Assembly: GCA_018650465.1 (NCBI GenBank)
Contig: JABIFY010000145.1
Span: 1 to 57,392 of the forward strand
Reading direction: 5' to 3'
Length of the DNA stretch: 57,392 nucleotides
Source: Alphaproteobacteria bacterium
GTDB taxonomy: Bacteria > Pseudomonadota > Alphaproteobacteria > UBA2966
The translations under genes were made by a program, and so were the position numbers. The number at the start of each line of letters is the position of its first letter. Within the stretch, counting starts at the first letter, position 1. Shown here piece by piece: positions 1 to 9,800 of the stretch. The notes under the pieces were generated by a model. That model was not told the DNA's origin and searched no databases. It saw nothing but the letters and a program-made list of their open reading frames with translations.

Positions 1-51
1 AACGCACCTACAGACGCACCTTGAAAGAGAAAACAAAACAACTCGTCAAAG

Positions 52-84
52 AAAAAACCCCCGAAAACTGTTTGTTTTCAGGGG
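52..84 (-). terminator. Rho-independent terminator after tRNA-Met
   Basis: Read on the minus strand, a CCCC/GGGG plus GAAAAC/GTTTTC stem closes a short loop and is followed by a run of six T. It lies 8 bases beyond the 3' end of the tRNA gene, so it most likely ends that transcript. Confidence 0.8.
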
Positions 85-91
85 CTTATGA

Positions 92-168
92 TGGTAGCGG
101 AGGAGAGACTTGAACTCCCGACACGCGGATTATGATTCCGCTGCTCTAACCAGCTGAGCTACTCCGCC
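92..168 (-). tRNA. tRNA-Met (CAU), elongator
   Basis: The minus strand folds into a complete 77-nt cloverleaf: acceptor stem starting GGCGGAG, D-arm with AGCTCAGCTGGTTAGAGC, a five-pair anticodon stem GCGGA/TCCGC closing the loop ATCATAA (anticodon CAT), a T-arm with GTTCAAGTC, and an encoded 3' ACCA. The first pair is G-U rather than G-C. The body matches elongator tRNA-Met of alphaproteobacteria; a tRNA-Ile(CAU) reading is less likely from the overall sequence but is not strictly excluded. Confidence 0.93.
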
Positions 169-179
169 AAAGTGTCAAA

Positions 180-746
180 ACTACAATTACTTAATATATT
201 AATGAAGTTTTTCTGGTTACCCAAAAACTCTCGTTTTCACCAAGCACGATAAATGCACGGTTTTAGGGTGCACGGCTTACCGCATAATTCAGCCGTAAAA
301 TTGGAAATACACGGTAAATCTGAGGGGTATATAACCAACAATGCAGTTGGCGTCCAGCCTTTAATATGAGAAACCGTGATCTGGATTCATTCAGATGACA
401 CCCGGCACTGCGTTATTGTATCCCCTACTCTTTAATCAACACTCGTCGCCCATTAATAGTGTCAATACATGCGTTCAGAACCCTGGTCTGGTGGTGCCTT
501 TAACGCCAAGCTCATCATTCTTCACATTTTGGATGTTGTTGGGGAAATGAATTGGAGGCAATACCTACTTGTGGGTGCATAGCTCGTTCGGAAATCGGGC
601 AACAAGTTCTACGCTTGGGGCCCCGGCTATCGAACCAGGCATGTCGAAATTGGCCCGCTATGAGGTGGCTAGCCGACTAATTTCAGGAACTGCAAAACGT
701 CCGGAGATGAGCCACAACGGTCATTTCCTGGATCAAACTGGCAGGC
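180..746. other. Gene-free stretch
   Basis: No convincing gene is seen. A 69-codon plus-strand ORF (569-778) has no recognisable family, no clear ribosome site, and runs into the 3' end of the kinase gene on the other strand. The stretch probably carries the tRNA promoter near its left end; nothing else could be assigned. Confidence 0.4.
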
Positions 747-3338
747 TCAACGGTCTTTTTCGTCAAGAGTTTCCCTGATAGTCTGAAGCAACTCATCTCG
801 ATGATATGGCTTGTTGACGAGAGTCACACCTGCATCAAGTTTACCGTTGTGAACGACGGCATTTTCAGCGTATCCGGTGGTGTATATAACCTTGATGTCC
901 GGTTGTAACCTGGTTGCTTCTTTGGCAACGTCTGCCCCGTTCATTCCACCTGGAAGAACAACATCGGTGAACAGCAGATCAAATGATGCCCCACCCTCAA
1001 GAATATTGATCGCCTCGTCGCCGCTCCCGGCTTCAACTACTTCATAGCCTTGTTCGCGTAATATGTTTACCGGGATTTCACGAACCATCTTATCATCCTC
1101 CACGACAAGAATATGTTCAGAACCTCTTGCGTGCGTCTTTCCCTCTCCTTCCAGGGCTTCTTCGAAATTGCCTTCCAGAGACCGCGGCAGATAGAGTTTG
1201 ATCGTGGTTCCATGATCTACTTCACTGTCTAATGAAATATGCCCACCGGATTGCTTGATAAAACCGTAGACCATACTCAAGCCAAGGCCGCTGCCCTTGC
1301 CAAATTCCTTGGTTGTGAAAAATGGCTCGAAGACCTTTTCCAGATCTTCAGAAGACATTCCGCCACCGGAATCGGTTACGACGATCTTTATGTAGTCTCC
1401 GGGGGTCACCTCTTCGTATTGCGCTGCGAAATTTTTATCCAGGTTAACATTGGAGGCCTCAATTATCAGGGTTCCACCCGTCGGCATTGCATCCCGCGCA
1501 TTGATTGCAAGATTGAGAAGTGCATCTTCCAGTTGGTGGGGGTCAACCAATGCCGGCCAGAGGTCAGGTGCGTTGGCGATGTTTACGGCAATGGTTTCAC
1601 CCAAGGTACGCTGAAGCATGTCTTCAAGACTGAAGATCAGTCTGGATACGTCAGAAGCAACTGGTGACAGCGGTTGTTTGCGGGAGAATGCCAGTAGTCG
1701 CGCTGTCAGAGATGATCCACGCTCAACGGCCTGCTTGATAGCACTTGTATGGTGCTGACCTCCATGGTCCGCGCCAATCTTGCGTTGAAGCAATTCTGCA
1801 TGACCGATCACCACCGCCAGCAGGTTATTGAAGTCGTGGGCAATACCTCCCGTCAACTGACCGACAGCTTCCATGCGCTGGGATTGGCGGAGTTGTTCTT
1901 CAAGACGCCTACTTTCTGTCGCGTCGATAATGGTGACAGGAATACTTGAAAAGCCTTCTTTAGTATTAGGTATTCCAAATGAAATAGTGGCATTAATCTG
2001 CTCCCCATCGAAACGTTTGAATATTGCCTCAGACCTAAACGCCTTTTTTTTCTCCCATATTGAACAAAGCTGGTTTTTGAATACTTCAATTGCTCCTGGT
2101 CCGAATGTCGTGTCGATTCGACTAAGAAAATCGCTCTCCGTATCCGCTCCAAATAGCCTCAATGTTGCATCATTAACCTGAATGACTTTAACTTTGGTTG
2201 CGATATCCAACGCAACTTCTTCATTGTCTGCGAGGAATGCTCGAAGATCGGTGACCCCTTCCTCGCGTAGAGCTTTCAGAGCGACATAGACCTCTGATAA
2301 ATCTTCATTCCAAATGGATATTTCACTATTTTCAAATAATCGCCTGAAGCGACGTTCATGTGCTCCCAGAGCTCCCTGAGCCTCTATCAGTTCCTGATGC
2401 TCATCGCGAAGTTCTGACACCAGGCGGCCCGTTTTTCGGTAAGACAACGTATTTGTTGTGGTCGCAAATATGGTCAACGCAACAATAGCGAGGATCAAGG
2501 GAATGGAATTTCTGAATGTTTCGTAGGGATCTACTGTCGCGACCAACTCGAAGGGGCTATTTTCGACGAATTGCAAGCAACTAATAATCGCCAATGAAGG
2601 AAGTAATCCGGCGCTTCTACTTTTGCTGTCACTTGGCTTGGACAAATGTCTTTTACCAATGGATTTTGTGTCATCAGCAAGCTTTTGGTCGATCGACGCG
2701 AAAATTTCCAAACGGTTTTCATTGAATAACCGCAGGGATGAATTGCTATCACCTACGGCGTTGATCAGGAACAATTTGACCTGATCCACCGAAAATGCCG
2801 TGGAAATGACGACCGGGCTATTGTTGAACAGCACCTTGTGAAAAATTGCGATTGTGTCTTTGCCGGTATTTGTATTTTTCGTGCGTGGGCCGTAGGCAAT
2901 TCCCCCCACTTCCATCGATTGCGCGATTTTGAAGTATGGGCGTTTAGAAACATCAAATGAGACGCCAGCATACTTTTCATCCAAAAGCCAAGCCTTCCCG
3001 TCTCCTTCGATTATTGCGATAGCATAAGTATCTTGCTGATCAATGTTCATAACCGGAGAAAGTGCCAGCAAACTCCGGTTCGACCTAAAAACAACCTGGG
3101 GGTTCACCGCCAACCAGGCGGCAACTCCTTTCACAACACGGACAGACTGCTGCGTAACTCTTTCAAGATGTTGGGCGGCAAGGTCCACATTTGATCGGCA
3201 ACGGGCGTGAGTATACTCCGTAGACTCAGAAAGTGTGTGAATTGCCACAACAGCGGCGACCACAAAACCTATGGTCGTTGAGATGAATTTGAGAGCCGAG
3301 ACAGGTGGAAGTTTGGGCACTTTATAAACACCAGGCAT
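747..3338 (-). CDS. Cache-PAS hybrid histidine kinase
   Basis: Membrane-bound sensor kinase of 863 aa. A first membrane segment (about 15-36) and a second (about 278-298) bracket a periplasmic domain with the RPYF motif (133-136) typical of Cache sensors. A PAS-like region follows (about 331-478), then a HisKA domain with phospho-acceptor His501 in [11 protein letters not shown], a HATPase domain with a [11 protein letters not shown] lid, and a C-terminal receiver (from about 742) with phospho-acceptor Asp792. The HDFNN-type kinase core is the kind found in CckA, but the Cache sensor differs from CckA, so I do not call it cckA. Ligand and output are unknown. It is transcribed alone; no cognate response regulator is adjacent. 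Confidence 0.9.
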   Translation of the reverse strand: MPGVYKVPKLPPVSALKFISTTIGFVVAAVVAIHTLSESTEYTHARCRSNVDLAAQHLERVTQQSVRVVKGVAAWLAVNPQVVFRSNRSLLALSPVMNIDQQDTYAIAIIEGDGKAWLLDEKYAGVSFDVSKRPYFKIAQSMEVGGIAYGPRTKNTNTGKDTIAIFHKVLFNNSPVVISTAFSVDQVKLFLINAVGDSNSSLRLFNENRLEIFASIDQKLADDTKSIGKRHLSKPSDSKSRSAGLLPSLAIISCLQFVENSPFELVATVDPYETFRNSIPLILAIVALTIFATTTNTLSYRKTGRLVSELRDEHQELIEAQGALGAHERRFRRLFENSEISIWNEDLSEVYVALKALREEGVTDLRAFLADNEEVALDIATKVKVIQVNDATLRLFGADTESDFLSRIDTTFGPGAIEVFKNQLCSIWEKKKAFRSEAIFKRFDGEQINATISFGIPNTKEGFSSIPVTIIDATESRRLEEQLRQSQRMEAVGQLTGGIAHDFNNLLAVVIGHAELLQRKIGADHGGQHHTSAIKQAVERGSSLTARLLAFSRKQPLSPVASDVSRLIFSLEDMLQRTLGETIAVNIANAPDLWPALVDPHQLEDALLNLAINARDAMPTGGTLIIEASNVNLDKNFAAQYEEVTPGDYIKIVVTDSGGGMSSEDLEKVFEPFFTTKEFGKGSGLGLSMVYGFIKQSGGHISLDSEVDHGTTIKLYLPRSLEGNFEEALEGEGKTHARGSEHILVVEDDKMVREIPVNILREQGYEVVEAGSGDEAINILEGGASFDLLFTDVVLPGGMNGADVAKEATRLQPDIKVIYTTGYAENAVVHNGKLDAGVTLVNKPYHRDELLQTIRETLDEKDR

Positions 3339-3734
3339 TTCGAGTTCGAGGTGGACGGTTTCATCGCCTTTGTCGCTGGGATCAATCAGCTTCGCGCTGA
3401 CGAGAAACTAGGTCAATACTGTAACGAGATTATTTCAATTCCAATTCGATAGGTGTCCATAAAGTGTAAATTGTATCTGGCGAGTAACACAGAGTGCCGA
3501 CATGTGAGAAGTTGCACGCGACACTTCTTTGTCCGTTCCTGGTTATTTGCAGTAGGCCAAATGTATAAGAATGTCTGTCCGCCTTCTCGCGTCAAGCGGA
3601 CCTGTTCAGTGTCAGAAATTCATCATTCGCAACGAATCGATATACATTGCGTATCAATTTTTTCAGCAACTCAGTGTAAAATGGCAACAATCCGACATGG
3701 TAACGTGCATGGTATGTGACGTGGGCCTCAACGC
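3339..3734. other. Gene-free stretch between kinase and ligase genes
   Basis: About 400 bases upstream of the hybrid kinase and downstream of the ligase gene. Short ORFs here have no family resemblance. It should hold the kinase promoter. The only structure noticed is the palindrome at 3577-3601, listed separately. Confidence 0.4.
3577..3601. repeat. Palindromic intergenic repeat, copy 1
   Basis: GTCCGC..TT and AAGCGGAC are complementary arms around an 8-base loop. Related GTCYGCTT/AAGCGGAC-type palindromes occur at 6790-6814, 6837-6860 and 11259-11284, all outside genes. This is seen in the sequence; the idea that they form one repeat family is inference. Confidence 0.55.
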
Positions 3735-5693
3735 CTACAACTTGATCTCCCCGAGGAGATCCAAAGCCTCGGGATTGGCGAGTGACGAGAGGTCTCCGGG
3801 TGGCAGGTCGAGCAAAACCGAACGGATCAACCGACGCATAATCTTCATGGAGCGGGTGCGCGGCAAATCAGACACCAGATGGACATGCGCCGGGCGGTAG
3901 GCACGACCCATTTTGCTGACCACGGCCTGAGACAGACGACCCTTCAAAACCAACGGGTCAGTTGAAATTGCCGGAATAGCAATGACACAGATGGCCTCTC
4001 CGGACCTTTCATCAGGCAAGCCGACGACGGCGACTTCTCTTGCCTCTCCGGTCGACATAATAATGGCTTCGATTTCCGCTGGTCCCGTGCGCTTGCCGCC
4101 GACCTTGATTGTGTCATCAGAGCGTCCAAGCAGATACCAGTAGCCGTCCTCATCAATCATCGCGAAATCACCGTGCCGCCAGGTATCGGGATAGTCATTC
4201 CAGTAGGTCTCCAGGTAGCGTTCATCTCCACCTTTACCCCAGAAACTTTTCGTCAGACCAATAGAGGGTTGGGTCAGGACCAGTTCGCCAACCCGTCCGG
4301 CTATGATCGGCTCGCCATCAGGATCAAAGACCGCAGCACCTGATCCGAGGGAGGGGCCATTGAAGGCGCAGGGTTTGAGCGGCAGGATCGTCGTTCCTGT
4401 GACGATAGAGCAGCCAATCTCTGTGCCCCCCGAAAGGTTGATAATGGGAATTTTGCTTTTGCCAACGACTTCAAACATCCATTTCCAGGTGTCCGGGGTG
4501 GCAGGTTCTCCTGCTGTGATAATGGCTTTGAGAGACGAAAGATCGTGATTTTCCACCAGCTCACACCCCAGGGCCATGGCCCCCCGGATCGCGGTCGGCG
4601 CAATGCCAAAGTGGCTGATTTTGTATTTTTCGATCAGATGCCAGAAGCGATCCGACCGGGGATGATCCGGGGCCCCTTCGGCGACGATCAGACGTCCACC
4701 TGCGAAACTAGGGACGACGGCACTCATGGCACCCACCATCCAGCCGAAATCACTCAACCAGAAAAAGCTGTCTTGCCCGGTGAAATCAGTCATTAAATTC
4801 AGATCAAGGGCAATCTTTGTGACAAAACCGATATGAGTCTGGACAATGCCTTTGGGCTTGCCTGTAGTGCCCGAGGTGAAGGCCAGAGACAAAGGAGCCT
4901 CGGCGGGTAATTCAACGGTATCAACAAAACCTGTCTGACCGACCGTCAGGTCGTGCCACCAGTGATCGCGACCTTCCATCATGGCCACGTTGACATTCTC
5001 CATCATGTGGCCAACGACAATGATTGCTTCAACAGCAGGCGCGTCGATGCAGGCGTCATCCAGGATCGGCTTCATGGGTTCAGCCTTGCGTCGCCGCCAG
5101 GTGCCATCGGCGGCAATGATGACCCGCGCACCGGAGTCATTCAGGCGGGAGGCAATCGGGCCAGGGCCAAAACCGGAGAACAAAGGCATGCTGATCGCAC
5201 CGATTTTGGCACAGGCAAAAAAGGCGACGTAAACCTCGACTATCATTGGCAAGTAGAGTGCAACAACATCGCCAGGCTTGACACCAAGTTCTTTCAGGGC
5301 GCCCGCCAGGCGGTTTACCTCGATATCAAACGCCTGATATGTCAGCGTGCGGACCCGTTCGTCTTCGCCTTGCCATTCGATAAAGACATCTTCCCACACC
5401 GATGTGTCAGAATGTTTTTCGATGCAATTCAGGTAGGCATTTGTTGTGCCGCCGACACACCAGTTGGTCCAGGCCTTGCCACGGCTGACATCCATTACAT
5501 CTTCGTAGGGTTGGTAAAAACCGATATCCAGATATTTCAGCAGGCCATCCCAGAACCAGGCCGGGTTTGATTCTGCTTTGCCGCCGAGGTCATGATAGTC
5601 ATCAGCCCCCATCTCGCGGATGAAGCCGGTAAGCTGACTGGCGTCGATATGGGGCTTGCTGGGCCGCCAGGTGATTTCAGATGTCTCAACCAT
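3735..5693 (-). CDS. Acyl-CoA synthetase (AMP-forming), acetyl/acetoacetyl-CoA synthetase type
   Basis: Member of the ANL superfamily, expected to activate a carboxylic acid with ATP to an acyl-AMP and then to the CoA thioester in the cytoplasm. Counting from a GTG two codons upstream, the phosphate loop TSGTTGKPKG is at 275-284, the YWND/GD..RHGDFA region follows, and the C-terminal catalytic lysine is Lys619 in TRSMKIMRR (usual form PKTRSGKIMRR, so Gly is replaced by Met). Length (652 aa) fits acetyl- and acetoacetyl-CoA synthetases. I chose ATG at 5693 because GAGGG lies just upstream. The gene follows an SDR gene by 51 bases on the same strand, suggesting one operon in acid or ketone metabolism; the substrate cannot be read from sequence. 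Confidence 0.85.
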   Translation of the reverse strand: MVETSEITWRPSKPHIDASQLTGFIREMGADDYHDLGGKAESNPAWFWDGLLKYLDIGFYQPYEDVMDVSRGKAWTNWCVGGTTNAYLNCIEKHSDTSVWEDVFIEWQGEDERVRTLTYQAFDIEVNRLAGALKELGVKPGDVVALYLPMIVEVYVAFFACAKIGAISMPLFSGFGPGPIASRLNDSGARVIIAADGTWRRRKAEPMKPILDDACIDAPAVEAIIVVGHMMENVNVAMMEGRDHWWHDLTVGQTGFVDTVELPAEAPLSLAFTSGTTGKPKGIVQTHIGFVTKIALDLNLMTDFTGQDSFFWLSDFGWMVGAMSAVVPSFAGGRLIVAEGAPDHPRSDRFWHLIEKYKISHFGIAPTAIRGAMALGCELVENHDLSSLKAIITAGEPATPDTWKWMFEVVGKSKIPIINLSGGTEIGCSIVTGTTILPLKPCAFNGPSLGSGAAVFDPDGEPIIAGRVGELVLTQPSIGLTKSFWGKGGDERYLETYWNDYPDTWRHGDFAMIDEDGYWYLLGRSDDTIKVGGKRTGPAEIEAIIMSTGEAREVAVVGLPDERSGEAICVIAIPAISTDPLVLKGRLSQAVVSKMGRAYRPAHVHLVSDLPRTRSMKIMRRLIRSVLLDLPPGDLSSLANPEALDLLGEIKL

Positions 5694-5744
5694 TTTCACC
5701 CTCTTTTTTAGTTGTCGTTCAGGGGGACTGTCCGGATTTACTGA

Positions 5745-6530
5745 TCAGGTAAAGCTGCCATTGTTCGCGCCGTGACCACCATCGATTGTCACAACCGTGC
5801 CACTTATGTAACTGGCCCGATCGGACGCCATGAAGGTGACAACCGACGCAATTTCCTCCACTGCTGCCGCCCGCCCCAGAGGCAGCTTCGAAAGAAAGCT
5901 CTGCCATTTTTCTCCGTCCCCCAGTTCGGCTTCGGCACGGCTGCGCATAAGCCCGACAAGGCGTTCGGTTGCCACCGCACCGGGACTGACCGAAAGTACG
6001 CGGATACCGTCACCAAGGCTACGGCTGCCAAGCGCCCGGGTAAAAGCGTTGAGACCGGCATTGCCTGTGGTTCCAGCTATATAGTCAGCATCGGTTCGAT
6101 CGCCCGCCAGTCCGGTCACGTTGATAATGACGCCGTGGCCGCGCTCCTTCATGGCAGCATAGAAGGCCCGACACATGTTAATATAACCAAATACCTTGAG
6201 GTCCCACGCTTCGCGCCAGCGGGCTTCATCTACTGTCTCTATCGTTCCACCAGGGATAGCCCCGGCGTTATTGACCAGAATATCAGGGGCACCGATATCT
6301 GAAATCAGTCCTGCGACATCATCACTATTACTCAGGTCCCTGGCATGCACCTGGACTGAGACTTCAAGATCATTTGTGATCTCTTGCGCCAGCTGATCCA
6401 GGTCTTCCTTCGTCCGCGAGACTAGGTGCAGGTTGCACCCTTCGGCGGCCATGGAAAGTGCGATGCCTTTACCAATTCCCTTTGATCCTCCTGTAATCAG
6501 GACAGTCTTGCCTTGTAAATCAAGTTCCAT
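5745..6530 (-). CDS. SDR-family oxidoreductase with altered active site
   Basis: A 261-aa Rossmann-fold protein of the short-chain dehydrogenase/reductase family. The cofactor motif TGGSKGIG is at 13-20 and NNAG at 87-90. The usual catalytic YxxxK is not present: Tyr150 is followed at +4 by Thr154, and the residue that aligns with the lysine by downstream context (TTGNAGLNAFTRALG) is Asn157; the catalytic serine region reads NVTGLAG. A group of SDR proteins shares this GNA variant in my memory, so it may be a real subfamily rather than a decayed gene. First gene of a probable two-gene unit with the acyl-CoA ligase 51 bases downstream. Activity and substrate unknown. Confidence 0.82.
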   Translation of the reverse strand: MELDLQGKTVLITGGSKGIGKGIALSMAAEGCNLHLVSRTKEDLDQLAQEITNDLEVSVQVHARDLSNSDDVAGLISDIGAPDILVNNAGAIPGGTIETVDEARWREAWDLKVFGYINMCRAFYAAMKERGHGVIINVTGLAGDRTDADYIAGTTGNAGLNAFTRALGSRSLGDGIRVLSVSPGAVATERLVGLMRSRAEAELGDGEKWQSFLSKLPLGRAAAVEEIASVVTFMASDRASYISGTVVTIDGGHGANNGSFT

Positions 6531-6789
6531 TTGAGTTGTTCCGGCTGTTGCGTAGGTGACAGTTCCTGATGCAGGCAGATTTCCACCGCACCAAATGAAA
6601 TTTATGTACTGGTTTATCTTGAATCATATCGTAGTGTTTGGTCCCGATTAAATGGTGCAATGGAAATGATTGTGCATGAAATGCTTTATGTCTACCGAGA
6701 CGATGATCTTTTGCGATCATCCAATGACGTTTCAAATTGCTGAAAGTTCACAGTACGGAAATCCAGCCCATACCAATTCAAGATGGATA

Positions 6790-6814
6790 GTCTGCTTGCC
6801 GGAGCAAAGCGGTC
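6790..6814. repeat. Palindromic intergenic repeat, copy 2 (imperfect)
   Basis: GTCTGCTT and AAGCGGTC flank a short loop and pair with two mismatched or wobble positions. It lies in the 349-base gap between the SDR and large kinase genes. No gene was recognised in that gap; it contains this copy and copy 3. Confidence 0.4.
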
Positions 6815-6836
6815 ATGGTTCAGAGACTACATATTG

Positions 6837-6860
6837 GTTCGCTCTTGACCCTAAGCGGAC
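6837..6860. repeat. Palindromic intergenic repeat, copy 3
   Basis: GTTCGCT and AGCGGAC pair (one G-T wobble) around a 10-base loop. It ends 19 bases past the stop codon of the large hybrid kinase, so on the minus strand it could act as a 3'-end hairpin, but there is no T-run to make it a standard terminator. Confidence 0.45.
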
Positions 6861-6879
6861 GTTCTGGAACTTTCAGTGG

Positions 6880-9800
6880 TCAAAGATTTTCGATATAGTC
6901 GCCAATTTTCTGCATAACTCCGGGCAATCGTGGGACGAGTTCATTTATCGTGTTCCAGTCGTCATTCTTGCCTGCGGTTTCAAGCCCGTTGCAAATGTCG
7001 GCGAGTTCCGTAGCCCCGACTGAGCGCGACGACGATTTTAGCTTGTGGGCACCCGCAGCGACATCTGACGCGGATCTGTTTTCGAAGGCAGTTTCGATGT
7101 CTTTGGCATTCGCCATAGAAGGCCCGACGAAGTCCTTCAGAATTTCTCGAAAGGTCTCCTCGTCATCGCCGAAGACGCTCTTGAGCGCACTGGGATCGAT
7201 GGGACCAATTTCACTTATCGCATCATCCCGGGGTTCCGGTGCCGAATCTTGTTCAACGACCGGGTCTGGCTCCAGAGCAATGTCAGTGATCTCGGCGACC
7301 GGCATCCATTTACGCAACTTTGCCCGCAGCTTGTCCATCTCAAGTGGCTTTGCCAGGAAATCATCCATACCGGAAGCAAAACAATTGTCGGTCTCCTCTT
7401 TCATGACACTTGCCGTGACGGCGATGACTGGAAAATGTTCGGGTGACCCTGATTCTTCTTTTCGAATGGCTTTCGTAAGCTCAAATCCATCCATGTTCGG
7501 CATGTGACAGTCGCTGAGCAGGAGGGCGTATGAACGTTTTTTCATGAACGCCAAAGCCTCAACACCGTCATTGGCAATCTCTACGGCGTAGCCAAGAACA
7601 GCAAGCTGGCGTTTGATGACGTTCTGGTTTGTGAGGTTATCCTCGGCCAGAAGAATGAGCTGACCCATGGCTTCCGCTGCTTCCACGGTCGGGGCCTTGC
7701 CTGGGTCCCTGTCGATGTCACTATCTTCATAGACGACATCAGGACTGGCCCGACCTGCTGCAACAGCAACGGCACGAATGAAGGTGCCCCTTTGCATGGG
7801 ATCAGCATCCAGATAGACCGTGTTGCCAAGTACTTTGCGTTCCTTCCTGCTTCGTTTCTGACATGCGAGGACGAACCGGGCAGGGATTGCCCCCAATGAA
7901 CTAAGGTCTTCGACCAAAGAAATCTGTTCGTCTATTGGCCAACTGGACCCCAATACAATGACATCAAAGGGGTCGCTCTCGTCCACCGCCTTCAGCGCCA
8001 ATTTCTTTACATCAGTCAGCTGTTCAGTGATTTCTGTTTTGGCTCCCCAATGTTCAAGGTATCGTGGCATCAAATCACGAAGCTCCGGATCACCGAATGC
8101 CGATAGAACCTTCAAACCTTGAAGGTCTTCGCGGTCACTTTTTAGGCTATGTTCCATCGCAACAGGAAGTGTGACTGTCACATGAAATGTGGAGCCTTCA
8201 CCCTCAACACTGTTCACGCCGATCTCTCCGCCCATGAGTTCAACAAGGCGCTGGCAGATAGAAAGGCCAAGGCCTGTGCCTCCAAACCGGCGCGTTGTTG
8301 ACGCATCGACTTGCGAGAACGCCTGGAACAGGGTCTTTTGTGCTGCCTCTGGAATACCAATGCCATCGTCGATCACCTGCAAACGAACCATGACCTGGTC
8401 ATCATCATCGCCAGGCATTCTGTCGGCACGGATCAGCACCTTGCCTTGCTCGGTGAATTTGATGGCGTTGCCACCCAGATTGAAAATGATTTGCCTCAGC
8501 CGGACCTGATCGCCGATCAGACCATCGGGAATATCGGGATCAACGTAGACACACAGACGTATGTTCTTGTTCCGGGCGGTGACGGCCAGGGCCTCGCCAA
8601 CGCCTTCAACCGCATCGGCGATGGAGATTGGAATTTCTTCCAGGTCCAGCTTGCCAGCCTCGATCTTCGAGAAATCCAGTATGTCGTTAATGATGGTCAG
8701 CAGTGAATAGGCGGAACTCTTGACCGTATCAACCATTTGCAACTGGTCCGCATCCAGGGTGCTTTCCCGCAGCAAATCGATCATACCCACAACACCGTTC
8801 ATGGGTGTGCGGATTTCGTGGCTCATGGCGGACAGAAAGTTGGCCTTGGCTTTGGTTGCTTCTTCCGCAGCATCGCGGGCGTCGTGTAGTTCAGATTCAG
8901 CACGTTTACGGTCGGTAATGTCGCGAACGATTCCGGTGAAAATATGTTCATCGCCGAGCACTGCTTCCCCTACTGCCAAGTCCAACGAGAACTGGGTGCC
9001 ATCTTTACGCAATCCAATGACTTCCCGGTTCTGACCGACAACTCGACCTTCACCGGTTTGCAAATAGTTTTTGAGATAATCGTCATGCTCACTTCGCGTG
9101 GGTTCAGGCATGAGCATTTTAATGTTTTTGCCAATGACCTCACTGGCAGTGAAACCAAATATTTCTTCTGCCGCCGGACTGAAACTCTGAACGAGACCCT
9201 GTTCGCCAATTGTAATGATTCCGTCAGTAGCATTTTCAATTATCGTGCGGGTGCGCAATTCGCTCTCGCGAACTGACTTTTCGGCCTTTTTGTTTCGCAC
9301 AAGAATAATTGCAGCCAACGCGATGGTAAATACCGCGTAAAGACGATTGGTGAGGATCTTCCAAAAAACTGCACCCTCGTCTGGCCCAAGTACCCAACCG
9401 GAAAACACCAGTACAGTGGCAAGAATGGTCAGAGCATAAATACCTTTTTCGCCTGTGAAAAATGCTCCAATAATGAGGAGCGCGATATATGGTATGCCGG
9501 CGGCAACGCCCAACGGCGTAGAGTAGTCGAGAAGGAAAATGAATCCCGCGAACAAAATTAATAAGAAGGATGTGTAATGAAGAATAGACTCGCCGTCTTT
9601 GCTTTTTTCCGATAAAGCAATTTCGGTTTCGTTTCGACGGACAGCTAATAACCCAGTTTCTTCAACGATATGAGGAGCCAGAAGCGTTCCCAGTACGATA
9701 ATAAATATCGACAGACTGACAATTATCAGCGCCGTAAGGAAATACGGATCCTTGATCTCCTTCAAGTCCATCTTGGTGACGAGACCAGCTTTCAAATGTC

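Noticed and set aside
569-778. 69-codon plus-strand ORF
   Set aside because: No family signal or ribosome site, and it overlaps the 3' end of the hybrid kinase gene.
4953-5570. 205-codon plus-strand ORF
   Set aside because: Antisense of the acyl-CoA ligase; it is a codon-shadow with no protein-like pattern.
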